Shown here: piece after piece, positions 9,230-18,006 of the stretch
How the letters are laid out: every line of letters starts with the position of its first letter
How positions within the stretch are numbered: the first letter of the stretch is position 1
Assembly (NCBI GenBank): GCA_014238155.1
Contig: JABABQ010000066.1
Coordinates: 62,001-126,000 of the forward strand
Length of the DNA: 64,000 nt
Source of the DNA: Rhizobiaceae bacterium
GTDB lineage: Bacteria > Pseudomonadota > Alphaproteobacteria > Rhizobiales > Rhizobiaceae
Direction of reading: 5' to 3'
Program-made: the position numbers and the translations under genes
The notes under the pieces: model-generated
Seen by the model: the letters and a program-made list of their open reading frames with translations, nothing else
Told to the model about the DNA's origin: nothing
The model's database searches: none

Positions 9230-9921
9230 GTGGATTTGTCATTCTGGCCGGACTGGTGCTGATTGCCCTGGTTATTTTCGTCAGCGTCAATCCCGCAACC
9301 CTGGCGATGCTCATTCGCCGCGTCATCCCCGCACTGTTGATCCTTGCCGGTGGATTGATGATTTTTTTGAAACTGAGTGCTGCCGGTTCGCTATTGCTGT
9401 TCGCCGGCATTGCATTATGGCGAAGGATGCGTGGTGTTGGCCGTTTGGGGTCCGGTCAACCCAACAAAAATCAACGCTCAAGCGTGCGTTCTGCGGCTCT
9501 TGAAATGGAACTGGACCATGAGACGGGCGCGATGAACGGAATTGTGCTGGTTGGCGGACATGAAGGCAAGGAACTTGACCTGATGGAACGCAGTGAATTG
9601 TTTGAACTGCGCACTGAAATCAGTGACGATGGTGAAAGTCTCGCTCTTCTAGATGCGTATCTTGACCGCCGACTTGCCGGTTGGCGTGAAGACGCTCATG
9701 CGGATGCCGATGCGGGGCAGAGAAGCCCGGCGAGCTCTGGACCCATGGGCATAAAGGAGGCCTATGAGGTGCTGGGGCTTTCGGCTGGTGCCAGCGTCGA
9801 AGATATCCGCAATTCCCATCGACGGTTGATGAAGACGGCCCATCCCGACAGTGGAGGCTCGACTTTTCTTGCGGCCAAAATCAATGAGGCTAAGGATGTT
9901 CTTTTGAGTAGCCATTCCTGA
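9226..9921 (+). CDS. membrane-anchored J-domain (DnaJ-like) protein
   Basis: The 231-residue product has an N-terminal region with two to three hydrophobic helices (SGFVILAGLVLIALVIFV and ALLILAGGLMIFLKL, then AAGSLLLFAGIALW). A charged middle segment follows, then a C-terminal J domain with KEAYEVLGLSAGASVEDI and the HPD motif in KTAHPDSGGS. J domains stimulate the ATPase of DnaK-type Hsp70s, so this is probably a membrane-bound DnaK recruiter resembling the DjlA/TIM14 layout with the J domain at the C terminus. Its start codon lies inside the stop of the VWA gene. Its 3' end converges on the carboxypeptidase gene across 85 bp. Confidence 0.88.
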   Translation: MSGFVILAGLVLIALVIFVSVNPATLAMLIRRVIPALLILAGGLMIFLKLSAAGSLLLFAGIALWRRMRGVGRLGSGQPNKNQRSSVRSAALEMELDHETGAMNGIVLVGGHEGKELDLMERSELFELRTEISDDGESLALLDAYLDRRLAGWREDAHADADAGQRSPASSGPMGIKEAYEVLGLSAGASVEDIRNSHRRLMKTAHPDSGGSTFLAAKINEAKDVLLSSHS

Positions 9922-10006
9922 TTTTCCTTTACGCGATACAATCTGGAAATTTGGATGTCTGCCGCACTTGGCCGACCGTTATACTTTGGTGCTCGGTGGT
10001 CCGTGT

Positions 10007-11344
10007 TCAGCCGCTCAGGGCAAGACAGGCAAACCGTTGTTTCTTGAGGATCTTGCAGGCCCGTCTGGCTGATGCCTTGGAAGAAAATCCGGTAAATCTG
10101 CCGCGATATAGTTTGGTGCCGTTTTTTACGATCATCTGTGTCATGGGCGCCGCACCGGCTAAAAGCTGACGGTTTTTGGAACGTGCTTTCTTCAGCATTT
10201 TCATAGCCTTGCTGCGGTCGTCAGACGCTGTGATCTGAATTTGCCAACCGGACCGCACCGCCTTTCTGGGGGCGACGCTTGCTGTCTTGGTATGATCAAC
10301 AACCGATTTTTTGGCTATTGGACGACGCAGTTGCGGTGTTGGTGTTGATGTGCTGGACAAGGATTTCAGTTTGCTGGCCACTGCAACGGCGGTGGCTTTC
10401 TTCACGGCGACGCTGGCGGTTTTCACGTGGGTTCTGCGTGATGAACGGTAGCTGGCCACCAGACGGCGGGCGCTGCGTCGAGATGCTTTGGGCAGAAATT
10501 GCCGGATCAGTTTGGTCATGTGGGCATTGCGGCTCTTGCCGCTGCGGCCACCCATGACGACAGCGACGATACGACGACCGCCGGAGGAGACGGATGATAC
10601 AAGATTGTAACCCGATGCCCGTGTGTAACCGGTTTTGATGCCGTCAACGCCACGCACTTTGCCCAACAGGCGGTTGTGATTTGAATAGCGGCGCTTGCCA
10701 AACTTGAAAACGCGGGTTTGAAAATACTTATAGCGACGCGGAAAGTGTTCGCGCAGTGCCAGACCCAACTTTGCCATATCTGCAGCTGTTGTTGTCTGGC
10801 CGCGGGCGGTAAGGCCATTTGCGTTCTTAAACGTTGTGTTCTTCATTCCCAACTGACGGGCTTTGCGGGTCATTCGCTTGGCAAATTTGGCCTCAGAACC
10901 TGACAATTGATCGCCAAGAGCGGTCGCAACATCGTTGGCCGACTTGGTGACCAGGGAATAGATTGCCTGTTGCATGCTGATCGACTGACCGGGGCGCAGG
11001 CCGAGTTTGGAAGGCTCGCGACGCCAGCCGGCCTTGCTCATAACCAATCTCGAACTGAGTTTTATGCGACCGCTTTTAAGGTCTTCAAAGACCAGATAAA
11101 GCGTCATCATCTTGGTCAAAGATGCAGGATAACGCCGGGCATTTGCATTGCGTGAAAACAATACTTTTCCGGTTTTCGCATCGATAACATAGGCGGCGTA
11201 ACGGGGGTTATGGCTTCCCCGTTTTTTCGCATCCGCTTCGCTCATTATGCTGAACTGAAACGATGAGATCACTACCAGTGAAAGAAAAAAGCTAAAAAAC
11301 ACCCCAACAGAGGGGGTGCGAGTCGATCCGAAAACGGTACGCAC
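10007..11344 (-). CDS. D-alanyl-D-alanine carboxypeptidase (peptidase S11) with SPOR domain
   Basis: A periplasmic penicillin-binding enzyme that trims the terminal D-Ala of peptidoglycan stems. The S11 motifs are all visible: SLTK in YPASLTKMM, SAN in VTKSANDVA and KTG in DGIKTGYT. The C terminus, from GWQIQITASDD to the end, is a SPOR domain, which binds denuded septal glycan. The middle is a long Lys/Arg/Ala/Ser linker. The start is uncertain. The GTG at 11344 has AAGGA upstream and gives an ordinary signal peptide (FFSFFLSLVVISSFQFS). An ATG at 11422, also with AAGGA, would put about 26 extra residues before it. The full-length reading is 445 or 471 residues. Confidence 0.92.
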   Translation of the reverse strand: MRTVFGSTRTPSVGVFFSFFLSLVVISSFQFSIMSEADAKKRGSHNPRYAAYVIDAKTGKVLFSRNANARRYPASLTKMMTLYLVFEDLKSGRIKLSSRLVMSKAGWRREPSKLGLRPGQSISMQQAIYSLVTKSANDVATALGDQLSGSEAKFAKRMTRKARQLGMKNTTFKNANGLTARGQTTTAADMAKLGLALREHFPRRYKYFQTRVFKFGKRRYSNHNRLLGKVRGVDGIKTGYTRASGYNLVSSVSSGGRRIVAVVMGGRSGKSRNAHMTKLIRQFLPKASRRSARRLVASYRSSRRTHVKTASVAVKKATAVAVASKLKSLSSTSTPTPQLRRPIAKKSVVDHTKTASVAPRKAVRSGWQIQITASDDRSKAMKMLKKARSKNRQLLAGAAPMTQMIVKNGTKLYRGRFTGFSSKASARRACKILKKQRFACLALSG

Positions 11345-11723
11345 GACAAATCCTTGACTAAGAGCCGGCGAATACGCGCCGGTGATACACAAACTCCTGG
11401 CCTTGATTACCAATTGGCACATCAGGACCGTCCTTAACGCTAAGTGGACGTGGTTTCTAAAGTTTTAATCAAATGTCGAAATATCGCAGAATATTCACAA
11501 CAATCGTAAACTCCGCGATTTAGCGTTAATCAGCCGACGGGTTTGCAATGGAGATGGCGCAAGGGCTTGTTACAATGTGTGAAGAAGATTATTCCCTCTG
11601 CCGGTTGAGTTCGGCAAAGATCAGGGCTTAAACTTTGAATGTGAATGCCTATATGACATCAGCCGACGGAACTGCTCGCAAGTCTCCCGGTCAACTAAGT
11701 TAACCTGCGAGGCAAATGGACTA
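11345..11723. other. divergent intergenic region between the S11 carboxypeptidase and clpS
   Basis: This gap of about 300-380 bp, depending on the carboxypeptidase start, holds no convincing gene. It contains a 10-bp inverted repeat, TTAACGCTAA at 11434-11443 and its complement at 11520-11529. It also holds a 12-bp direct repeat, ATCAGCCGACGG, at 11529-11540 and 11658-11669, and a small TGCCG/CGGCA hairpin near 11602. Both divergent promoters must lie here. The repeats could be operator sites for one regulator, but I recognise no known box. Confidence 0.5.
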
Positions 11724-12125
11724 ATGTGGGAAGCAATTGAATTGATAGACACACTATCCGCCACTCAGGGGCCGAACGACGACGACAGGGGTGGCGGCGG
11801 CGGTAGTGATGATGGTGATAATGGGTCGGACAATGACACGAATGTCATTGTAAAGCCCAAAACAAAGGTCAAAAAACCAAGCCTTTATCGGGTTTTGTTG
11901 TTGAACGACGATTTCACGCCAATGGAGTTCGTTGTTGAGGTGTTGGCACGTTTTTTCCAGATGAATCTGGAGTCAGCAACTCAAGTCATGCTTCACGTCC
12001 ATCAAAATGGGGTCGGAGAGTGTGGTATCTATACATATGAGGTTGCGGAGACCAAAGTAACCCAGGTGATGGACCATGCCAGAAAGAATCAGCATCCACT
12101 GCAATGTGTGATGGAAAAGAAATAA
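11724..12125 (+). CDS. clpS: ClpS, ATP-dependent Clp protease adaptor
   Basis: Binds N-degron substrates and hands them to ClpA. The core ([20 protein letters not shown], then [24 protein letters not shown]) is intact, including the N-D-D pair that holds the substrate alpha-amino group and the conserved LHVH. The 133-residue protein carries an unusually long disordered N terminus (about residues 10-45) made of Asp, Gly, Ser and Asn with a five-glycine run. It lies 60 bp upstream of clpA on the same strand, the standard pairing. Start: ATG at 11724. Confidence 0.96.
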   Translation: MWEAIELIDTLSATQGPNDDDRGGGGGSDDGDNGSDNDTNVIVKPKTKVKKPSLYRVLLLNDDFTPMEFVVEVLARFFQMNLESATQVMLHVHQNGVGECGIYTYEVAETKVTQVMDHARKNQHPLQCVMEKK

Positions 12126-12185
12126 GACGGGACCAAAGGTCCAAAATGATCGAGTTGAGTAAAATCGAAACAAGGACAAAATCTC

Positions 12186-14627
12186 TTGCCAAGCTTTACA
12201 GACAGTCTTGAACGGGCGTTTCACCGGGCGCTGATGCTGGCTTCAGAAAGAAGTCAGGAATATGCAACGCTGGAACACCTGCTGCTCGCATTGGTGGAAG
12301 ATGATGATGCATTGTCAGTGCTGAAGGCCTGCAATGTGAGTACTCAAAAACTCAGTGACGACTTGCTTGACTATATCGATTCTGAATTGGCCAACCTGAT
12401 CAATGATGAGGTGCCGGAGGCCAAGCCCACGGCTGGTTTCCAGAGGGTTATTCAGCGCGCCGTCATACACGTGCAATCGTCCGGGCGCGAAGAGGTCACT
12501 GGTGCTAATGTGTTGGTGGCGATATTTGCCGAGCGCGAAAGCCATGCCGCCTATTTCCTGCAGGAACAGGATATGACCCGTTATGATGCGGTCAATTATA
12601 TTTCCCACGGCATTGCAAAACGTCCTGGTTCTTCCGAACAACGCCCAGTTGAGGGTGTGGATTCCGAACTTGGGGCTGAGGATGCTGTTGAAGGTGGTAC
12701 CAAAAAAGGCGAAGCGCTTGCTGCCTATTGTGTGAACCTCAATCAAAAAGCCAGTGATGGTAAGGTCGATCCGCTGATTGGCCGCGTTGAAGAAGTGAAC
12801 CGGACAATCCAGGTTCTTTGCCGGCGTTCAAAAAATAATCCGCTTTATGTTGGCGACCCAGGTGTTGGCAAGACCGCCATCGCGGAAGGCCTTGCAAAGC
12901 GCATCGTTGACAAGGATGTGCCTGAAGTGCTGCTCGACGCGACAATCTTTTCGCTCGACATGGGAACCCTGCTGGCTGGGACACGCTATCGTGGGGATTT
13001 CGAAGAACGTCTTAAACAGGTGGTCAAGGAAATCGAGGAAACTCCCGGTGCCATCATGTTCATTGATGAAATTCACACAGTCATCGGAGCGGGGGCCACA
13101 TCAGGCGGTGCCATGGACGCCTCCAATTTGCTCAAACCGGCTCTTGCGGGCGGCGCAATTCGCTGCATTGGCTCCACAACTTACAAGGAATATCGCCAAT
13201 TCTTCGAAAAGGACCGCGCGCTGGTGCGTCGGTTTCAAAAAATTGATGTCAATGAACCAACCGTTGCCGATGCGATTGAGATTATGCAGGGCTTGAAGCC
13301 GTATTTCGAAGATTTCCACAAAGTAAAATATACAAATGACGCCATTATCTCGGCTGTGGAACTTTCTTCGCGCTACATCAATGACCGCAAATTGCCGGAC
13401 AAGGCGATTGACGTGGTTGATGAAACCGGAGCGAGCCTGATGCTGCAGCCTGCAGAGAAGCGCAAGAAGACAATTGGCGTCGCCGACATTGAAGCGACCA
13501 TTGCAACTATGGCGCGGATCCCACCAAAATCAGTGTCCAAAAATGACGCCGAGGTGCTGAAAAACCTTTCAGACCAGCTCAGGCGCATGGTCTATGGCCA
13601 GGACAAGGCAATTGAGGCCCTGTCGTCTGCCATCAAGCTCGCCCGTGCCGGTTTGCGGGAGCCTGAAAAACCCATTGGTTCCTATCTTTTTGCCGGACCA
13701 ACCGGTGTCGGTAAGACCGAAGTTGTCAAACAGCTGGCCGACACGATGGGTGTAGAATTGCTGCGCTTTGATATGTCTGAATATATGGAGCGCCACACTG
13801 TTTCAAGATTGATCGGTGCACCTCCTGGATATGTCGGATTTGATCAGGGTGGCCTGCTCACCGATGGGGTGGACCAACATCCCCACTGTGTCTTACTGCT
13901 CGATGAAATTGAAAAAGCCCATCCGGACTTGTTCAACATCCTGTTGCAAGTCATGGATAACGGCGCGCTGACGGATCATAACGGCAAAAAAGTTGACTTC
14001 CGAAACGTCATCATCGTGATGACCACAAACGCCGGAGCCTCAGAGGCTGCCAAAGCTGCCATCGGTTTCGGTTCTTCAAAACGTACCGGCGACGACATGG
14101 AAGCCATCAACCGGTTGTTTGCTCCCGAATTCCGTAACCGGTTGGATGCCATTATTCAGTTTGAAGGCTTGCAGCCGGAAGTGGTTCATCAGGTTGTTCA
14201 GAAATTCGTCATGCAGCTTGAAGCCCAGTTGTCAGAACGGGGTGTGATGTTTGATCTTACCCCCGACGCCGTCAAATGGATCGCCAAGAAAGGTTACGAT
14301 GACCGAATGGGCGCGCGACCTCTTGGTCGGGTCATTCAGGAATATATTAAAAAACCGCTGGCCGACGAAGTGTTGTTCGGCAAGTTGAAAAAAGGCGGTA
14401 CCGTCAAGGTCAGCGTTGTGACCACGGACGATGAGACCAGCCTGAAGCTGGAAGCTGTTCCCGATAAGCCGGTGAAACCGAAAAAGGAATCGGTGCCAAA
14501 GAAGAAAACCACGGTCAAAAAATCCTCGGCAAAAAAATCAGCGAGCAAGGCAAAATCTAAACCGGCACCAAAATCGCCACCGCGCAAACCCGGATCAACA
14601 GTGCCCAAAGTGCCGTTGAAAGGCTGA
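12186..14627 (+). CDS. clpA: ClpA, ATPase subunit of the ClpAP protease
   Basis: The 813-residue AAA+ unfoldase has an N-terminal Clp-N repeat domain ([18 protein letters not shown]), a first AAA domain with Walker [11 protein letters not shown] and Walker B IMFIDEIH, and a second with [10 protein letters not shown] and [10 protein letters not shown]. The start is a TTG at 12186 preceded by AAGGAC; it gives the usual MPSF N terminus. The last ~53 residues (761-813) are a Lys/Ser/Pro/Ala-rich tail beyond the normal ClpA end, probably disordered. The IGF-type ClpP-binding loop appears as AIGFGSSKR near the second AAA domain. A strong hairpin terminator follows. Confidence 0.97.
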   Translation: MPSFTDSLERAFHRALMLASERSQEYATLEHLLLALVEDDDALSVLKACNVSTQKLSDDLLDYIDSELANLINDEVPEAKPTAGFQRVIQRAVIHVQSSGREEVTGANVLVAIFAERESHAAYFLQEQDMTRYDAVNYISHGIAKRPGSSEQRPVEGVDSELGAEDAVEGGTKKGEALAAYCVNLNQKASDGKVDPLIGRVEEVNRTIQVLCRRSKNNPLYVGDPGVGKTAIAEGLAKRIVDKDVPEVLLDATIFSLDMGTLLAGTRYRGDFEERLKQVVKEIEETPGAIMFIDEIHTVIGAGATSGGAMDASNLLKPALAGGAIRCIGSTTYKEYRQFFEKDRALVRRFQKIDVNEPTVADAIEIMQGLKPYFEDFHKVKYTNDAIISAVELSSRYINDRKLPDKAIDVVDETGASLMLQPAEKRKKTIGVADIEATIATMARIPPKSVSKNDAEVLKNLSDQLRRMVYGQDKAIEALSSAIKLARAGLREPEKPIGSYLFAGPTGVGKTEVVKQLADTMGVELLRFDMSEYMERHTVSRLIGAPPGYVGFDQGGLLTDGVDQHPHCVLLLDEIEKAHPDLFNILLQVMDNGALTDHNGKKVDFRNVIIVMTTNAGASEAAKAAIGFGSSKRTGDDMEAINRLFAPEFRNRLDAIIQFEGLQPEVVHQVVQKFVMQLEAQLSERGVMFDLTPDAVKWIAKKGYDDRMGARPLGRVIQEYIKKPLADEVLFGKLKKGGTVKVSVVTTDDETSLKLEAVPDKPVKPKKESVPKKKTTVKKSSAKKSASKAKSKPAPKSPPRKPGSTVPKVPLKG

Positions 14628-14664
14628 TACCGGCTTCTGGAATTGCTCGATATTGAATGCGTAA

Positions 14665-14690
14665 AAAAGGGCGGTCTTTACCGCCCTTTT
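14665..14690 (+). terminator. rho-independent terminator after clpA
   Basis: AAAAGGGCGG, a 6-nt loop TCTTTA, and CCGCCCTTTT form a perfect 10-bp stem ending in a T run, about 40 bp after the clpA stop. It should end the clpS-clpA transcript. Confidence 0.88.
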
Positions 14691-14840
14691 GTTTGGGCCA
14701 CCGGATGTTTCCATGAGTCATCAAATGTGAATGCCCGTCACGCAATGACCTCAATTTGGCCATTGGCCCGCCCGGATTGTTGAACAGTTTGGCCGCGTAG
14801 AAACAAGCAACAAAAACATTTTCAAACAGGGAACTCACTC

Positions 14841-15392
14841 ATGGATCACATTATTCAACTAAAGAAAATTCGCGCTGAGGCCCTTGCCCGCATGCGCAAC
14901 AGCGATGATTTCAAGCTTGCTGGAAAACTCGGCCAGCTGATCGTTGAACTTGGCGATAAGGTCGATAGTGTTGCCGTTCTTGACGATATGACAAGTGCGC
15001 CGCTTTCTCCCGAGCCTGCCAAAATTGTTGAGGCAGAAATCCTACCAGCTCCGACATTCAAATCGGCCTTCTTGTCGCCGACCGAACCACAATATTCCGA
15101 CCTTAAAGGTGATGAGATGATCGATGAACTTGTCGCGGAAATCGAAGGGGATGCCGCCAAGCTCGATGCCTTGATGGCTGACGGTGGTGTGAGCAACGAG
15201 ACCGACGAGGTCGACGAAAGCGGCGAATTTGAAGACGCAGACGATCTGGCGACAACATCTGAAACTTTGGATGTCACGACTCACCTCACGGATGCCGAGA
15301 ATGCAGCCAAACAAGGCTTGAGCAATCTGAGCGCATTTATCGAGTCTGAAAAACTACAGCAGGCTCAAATGACCAATGGTGCTGCACGCTAA
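14841..15392 (+). CDS. acidic hypothetical protein with short N-terminal helical domain
   Basis: The 183-residue soluble protein has no signal peptide and matches no family I recognise. Residues 1-40 (MDHIIQLKKIRAEALARM, then GKLGQLIVELGD) form an amphipathic, conserved-looking helical segment. The remaining ~140 residues are strongly acidic (Asp/Glu with Thr, Ser and Ala, for example DEVDESGEFEDADD), probably disordered, and end in a helix (NAAKQGLSNLSAFI). It has its own leader of about 150 bp after the clpA terminator and an ATG with GGGAA upstream. The acidic tail could suit a regulator or scaffold binding a basic partner, but that is inference. Confidence 0.75.
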   Translation: MDHIIQLKKIRAEALARMRNSDDFKLAGKLGQLIVELGDKVDSVAVLDDMTSAPLSPEPAKIVEAEILPAPTFKSAFLSPTEPQYSDLKGDEMIDELVAEIEGDAAKLDALMADGGVSNETDEVDESGEFEDADDLATTSETLDVTTHLTDAENAAKQGLSNLSAFIESEKLQQAQMTNGAAR

Positions 15393-15414
15393 AGCGACCA
15401 CCTGCAGCTATCTG

Positions 15415-15446
15415 GTTTCGCGTTGCATCGCATTGTAGCGCGAAAC
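15415..15446. terminator. possible bidirectional hairpin between convergent genes
   Basis: GTTTCGCG at 15415-15422 and its exact complement at 15439-15446 form an 8-bp stem with a 16-nt loop in the 61-bp gap between two convergent genes. There is no T run on either side, so termination is possible but unproven. Confidence 0.4.
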
Positions 15447-15453
15447 TGATACC

Positions 15454-16362
15454 CTAACTAGCCAATAATATCAGCAAGATAGCGCCAACGATCAGTGCAA
15501 TTGCGATCAGTTCAAGTCGGGCCACCTGTTCCTTGAACACAAATATGCTGGCACCGATGGTGAACAGTAATTCGACTTGACCCAGGGCGCGCACATATGC
15601 TGCGTTTTGCAATGTAAATGCGGTGAACCAGCCCACAGATGTTGCCATCCCCACCAATCCTATCGGCAGTGCACGCCGCCATTCTGCGACCACGCGTTTA
15701 AATTGGGGACGATCAAACAGGATAAACCAGGCGCCCATCATCAGCGTTTGCATGACCAATGCAACCGACAGGGCATAGGACGCAGCAACAACAAAATTAT
15801 CGTGACCCAATGTCAGCGCCGCGCCCCTGAAAAACACAACTGACGCGCCGAGCAGCGCCGCACATAACAGTCCCACCAGCGTCACTTTCTCACCCAGTCC
15901 CCGCATCAGGCCCGAAAAGGTCATTTTGGTTTCCTGCAAGGACAGCAGAATTGTACCGGCAGCGCCAAGTGCAATGGCCAGAGCTGCCAGCGGGCTGACT
16001 GTGTCACCGAGCAGAAGCGCTCCCATAAAGGCAATCAACACCACCTCAAGTTTTGAAAACGTGGTTCCAACTGCAAAACTGCGGAACGAGAACATCCAAA
16101 GCAGCACCACCGTGAACAGAATTTGTGACAATCCCCCAAGGGCACAGTAAATCAGGAAAGTAGGATTGGATTGAGGCAACGCATATCCGCCCAGACCGGT
16201 CAGCGACCACGTATAAATAAGCGCAAATGGCCAAGCATAGAAAAAGCGGGCATAGGCCGCGCCGGTGTTCGACAGTCGGCCCTTGATCGACTTCTGCAGT
16301 GCTGAGCGCAAATTTTGCAGAAACGCAGCGGCGATGGTGATGGGAATCCACAGGGCAAACAT
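15454..16362 (-). CDS. EamA/DMT-family transporter
   Basis: The 302-residue integral membrane protein has about ten hydrophobic helices arranged as two EamA repeats (first repeat ending near GALLLGDTVSPLAALAIALG, second near FVFKEQVARLELIAIALIVG). Members of the drug/metabolite transporter superfamily export amino acids, nucleosides or drugs across the inner membrane; the substrate cannot be read from sequence. It converges on the acidic protein gene and diverges from azlC across about 125 bp. Confidence 0.87.
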   Translation of the reverse strand: MFALWIPITIAAAFLQNLRSALQKSIKGRLSNTGAAYARFFYAWPFALIYTWSLTGLGGYALPQSNPTFLIYCALGGLSQILFTVVLLWMFSFRSFAVGTTFSKLEVVLIAFMGALLLGDTVSPLAALAIALGAAGTILLSLQETKMTFSGLMRGLGEKVTLVGLLCAALLGASVVFFRGAALTLGHDNFVVAASYALSVALVMQTLMMGAWFILFDRPQFKRVVAEWRRALPIGLVGMATSVGWFTAFTLQNAAYVRALGQVELLFTIGASIFVFKEQVARLELIAIALIVGAILLILLAS

Positions 16363-16487
16363 GTGCCTAGCTCTGCACTATTGGAACTGACGTCAAGCGG
16401 AATATGAATGCTGGTGTGAATTTGCGCTTGAATTAAGACACGGGCAGTTGCACACAGGGACGGAAATCAACAAGCGATTGCCATTTG

Positions 16488-17231
16488 ATGCCGACACAGG
16501 AATCGCCAAAATCTCGCGGCGTTTATGATTGGTCGTGGTTTGCCAAGGGTGCGTCGCAACTCTTTTCTCTGCCTGCACTTATTTTGGTTTCGGCATTTAT
16601 CGGTTTTGGAGGATTGGCGCGGGAAGCCGGCATTTCTCTTTGGCAACTGATCTTTATGGTACCTTCAATTTGGGCTTTGCCTTCGCACCTGATCCTGGTG
16701 GCAGGCATTGCGGCTGGTGTGCCTTTGCTGGCCATTATTCCCGCCGTGGCGCTGGCGGCGATCAGAATGTTGCCGATGACCATGGCATTTGTTCCAGAAA
16801 TTCGTGTGCCGCGCTCGAAAACCTGGCACCTGTTGCTGGTGTCCAACATGATCGCGATCACCGCCTGGATGCATACATTGCAAAAGGCACCGGAAATTCC
16901 GCGTGATGGCCGATTACCGTTTTTTGTTGGATTTGCCGGCACTTTGATGGTGGCAACCACCTGCGCTGCCGGGTTGGTTCATCAACTTGCAGCCTCGTTT
17001 CCCGGCTATGTCATGGCGGCTCTTTATTTCCTGACCCCGATATATTTCGCCACATCGAGCTGGAACACCTCCCGCGTGCCGGCGGAAAAACTGGCGCTTG
17101 TATTGGGGTTCTGTCTGGGACCGGTGTTTTTCTTGATTGTGCCGCAAGTAAACATTCTGTTTGCCGGCGTGATTGGTGGCTTTGTGGCATTCGGCTTTCA
17201 CAAGCTTGCCAACCGTCAGGGGACCGGCTGA
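16488..17231 (+). CDS. azlC: AzlC-family branched-chain amino acid exporter, large subunit
   Basis: The 247-residue membrane protein begins MPTQESPKSRGVYDWSWFAKG and continues into SLPALILVSAFIGFGGLARE and IWALPSHLILVAGIAAG, the AzlC signature region. AzlC/AzlD (BrnFE in Corynebacterium) export branched-chain amino acids. The ATG at 16488 is used; the TTG just before it is unlikely. Its stop overlaps the start of azlD (TGATG), which fixes the pair as an operon and strengthens the assignment. Confidence 0.86.
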   Translation: MPTQESPKSRGVYDWSWFAKGASQLFSLPALILVSAFIGFGGLAREAGISLWQLIFMVPSIWALPSHLILVAGIAAGVPLLAIIPAVALAAIRMLPMTMAFVPEIRVPRSKTWHLLLVSNMIAITAWMHTLQKAPEIPRDGRLPFFVGFAGTLMVATTCAAGLVHQLAASFPGYVMAALYFLTPIYFATSSWNTSRVPAEKLALVLGFCLGPVFFLIVPQVNILFAGVIGGFVAFGFHKLANRQGTG

Positions 17232-17578
17232 TGTATTTCGATTCCTACGATACTGTCTTGTGGCCCTATTTGTTCATCCTTTTGGGGGCATCATTGCCGA
17301 CTGCAATTTGGCGCTGGATAGGCGTGGTGCTGGTCGGCAATATTGATGACGGTTCGCAGTGGCTGGTGCTTGTGCGCTGCGTCTCCACGGCCTTGGTTGC
17401 AGCAGTCATTGCCCAGTTGATATTCGAACCAAGCGGGGCTTTGGCAACGTTTCCGTTTTACCTGCGCATCGGGGCAGCACTGATCGGATTTGCCGCGTTT
17501 TTAACGATGGGGCGACGGTTGTTTATCGGAATATTGTTCGGCGAATTGGCGTTACTTGGCGGTTACGCCTTGTTGTGA
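17231..17578 (+). CDS. azlD: AzlD-family branched-chain amino acid exporter, small subunit
   Basis: The 115-residue protein has four hydrophobic helices, starting WPYLFILLGASLPTAIWRWIG. It is the small partner of AzlC; both subunits are needed for export in characterised systems. The start codon shares a base with the azlC stop, so translation is coupled. It ends 2 bp from the stop of the convergent HIT gene. Confidence 0.84.
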   Translation: MYFDSYDTVLWPYLFILLGASLPTAIWRWIGVVLVGNIDDGSQWLVLVRCVSTALVAAVIAQLIFEPSGALATFPFYLRIGAALIGFAAFLTMGRRLFIGILFGELALLGGYALL

Positions 17579-17580
17579 AG

Positions 17581-18006
17581 TCAGTCAGCAAGGGCAGCTC
17601 TGATTTTATCGGCATTGACCTTCAGCACGTCCGCTTCTGCTATCTGTGAGGCGGGCGGCCCCATGCGAATACCGTCAAACCTGGGAATGACGTGGACATG
17701 CAGATGAAACACCACCTGGCCACCGGCAGGCTCGTTAAATTGCTGGATCGTCACACCATCGGCATTGAACGCCTTTAAAACCGCGCGCGCCATGCGTTGT
17801 GTGGTTCTGGCAACGGCGGCCAAGGAATCCGGGTCGACATCAAGCACGTTTCGGGCAGGTGACTTTGGCAGCACCAGACAATGACCATCACCGCGTGGCA
17901 TGATGTCCATGATGACGAATGTATCGGCGTCTTCGTAAAGCTTTTCGCAGGGCATTTCGCCACGCAGGACCTTGGCAAAGATATTTTGGTCATCATAGGC
18001 CGTCAT
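17581..18006 (-). CDS. HIT-family nucleotide hydrolase
   Basis: The 141-residue protein has the histidine triad H-L-H-V-H-V-I near the C terminus (GQVVFHLHVHVIPRFDG) and the upstream block DIMPRGDGHCLVLPKSPARN. HIT proteins hydrolyse phosphoramidate or dinucleotide substrates such as AMP-lysine or Ap4A. The ATG at 18006 is chosen because GGAAGG lies just upstream and MTAYDDQNIFAKVLRGEMP is the family's normal N terminus. The start lies inside the 3' end of the acyltransferase gene (14-bp overlap), so it is the last gene of a four-gene minus-strand cluster. Confidence 0.93.
   Translation of the reverse strand: MTAYDDQNIFAKVLRGEMPCEKLYEDADTFVIMDIMPRGDGHCLVLPKSPARNVLDVDPDSLAAVARTTQRMARAVLKAFNADGVTIQQFNEPAGGQVVFHLHVHVIPRFDGIRMGPPASQIAEADVLKVNADKIRAALAD

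Noticed and set aside
14557-14838. Minus-strand ORF after clpA
   Set aside because: Runs through the clpA terminator and the clpA tail codons; no family resemblance.
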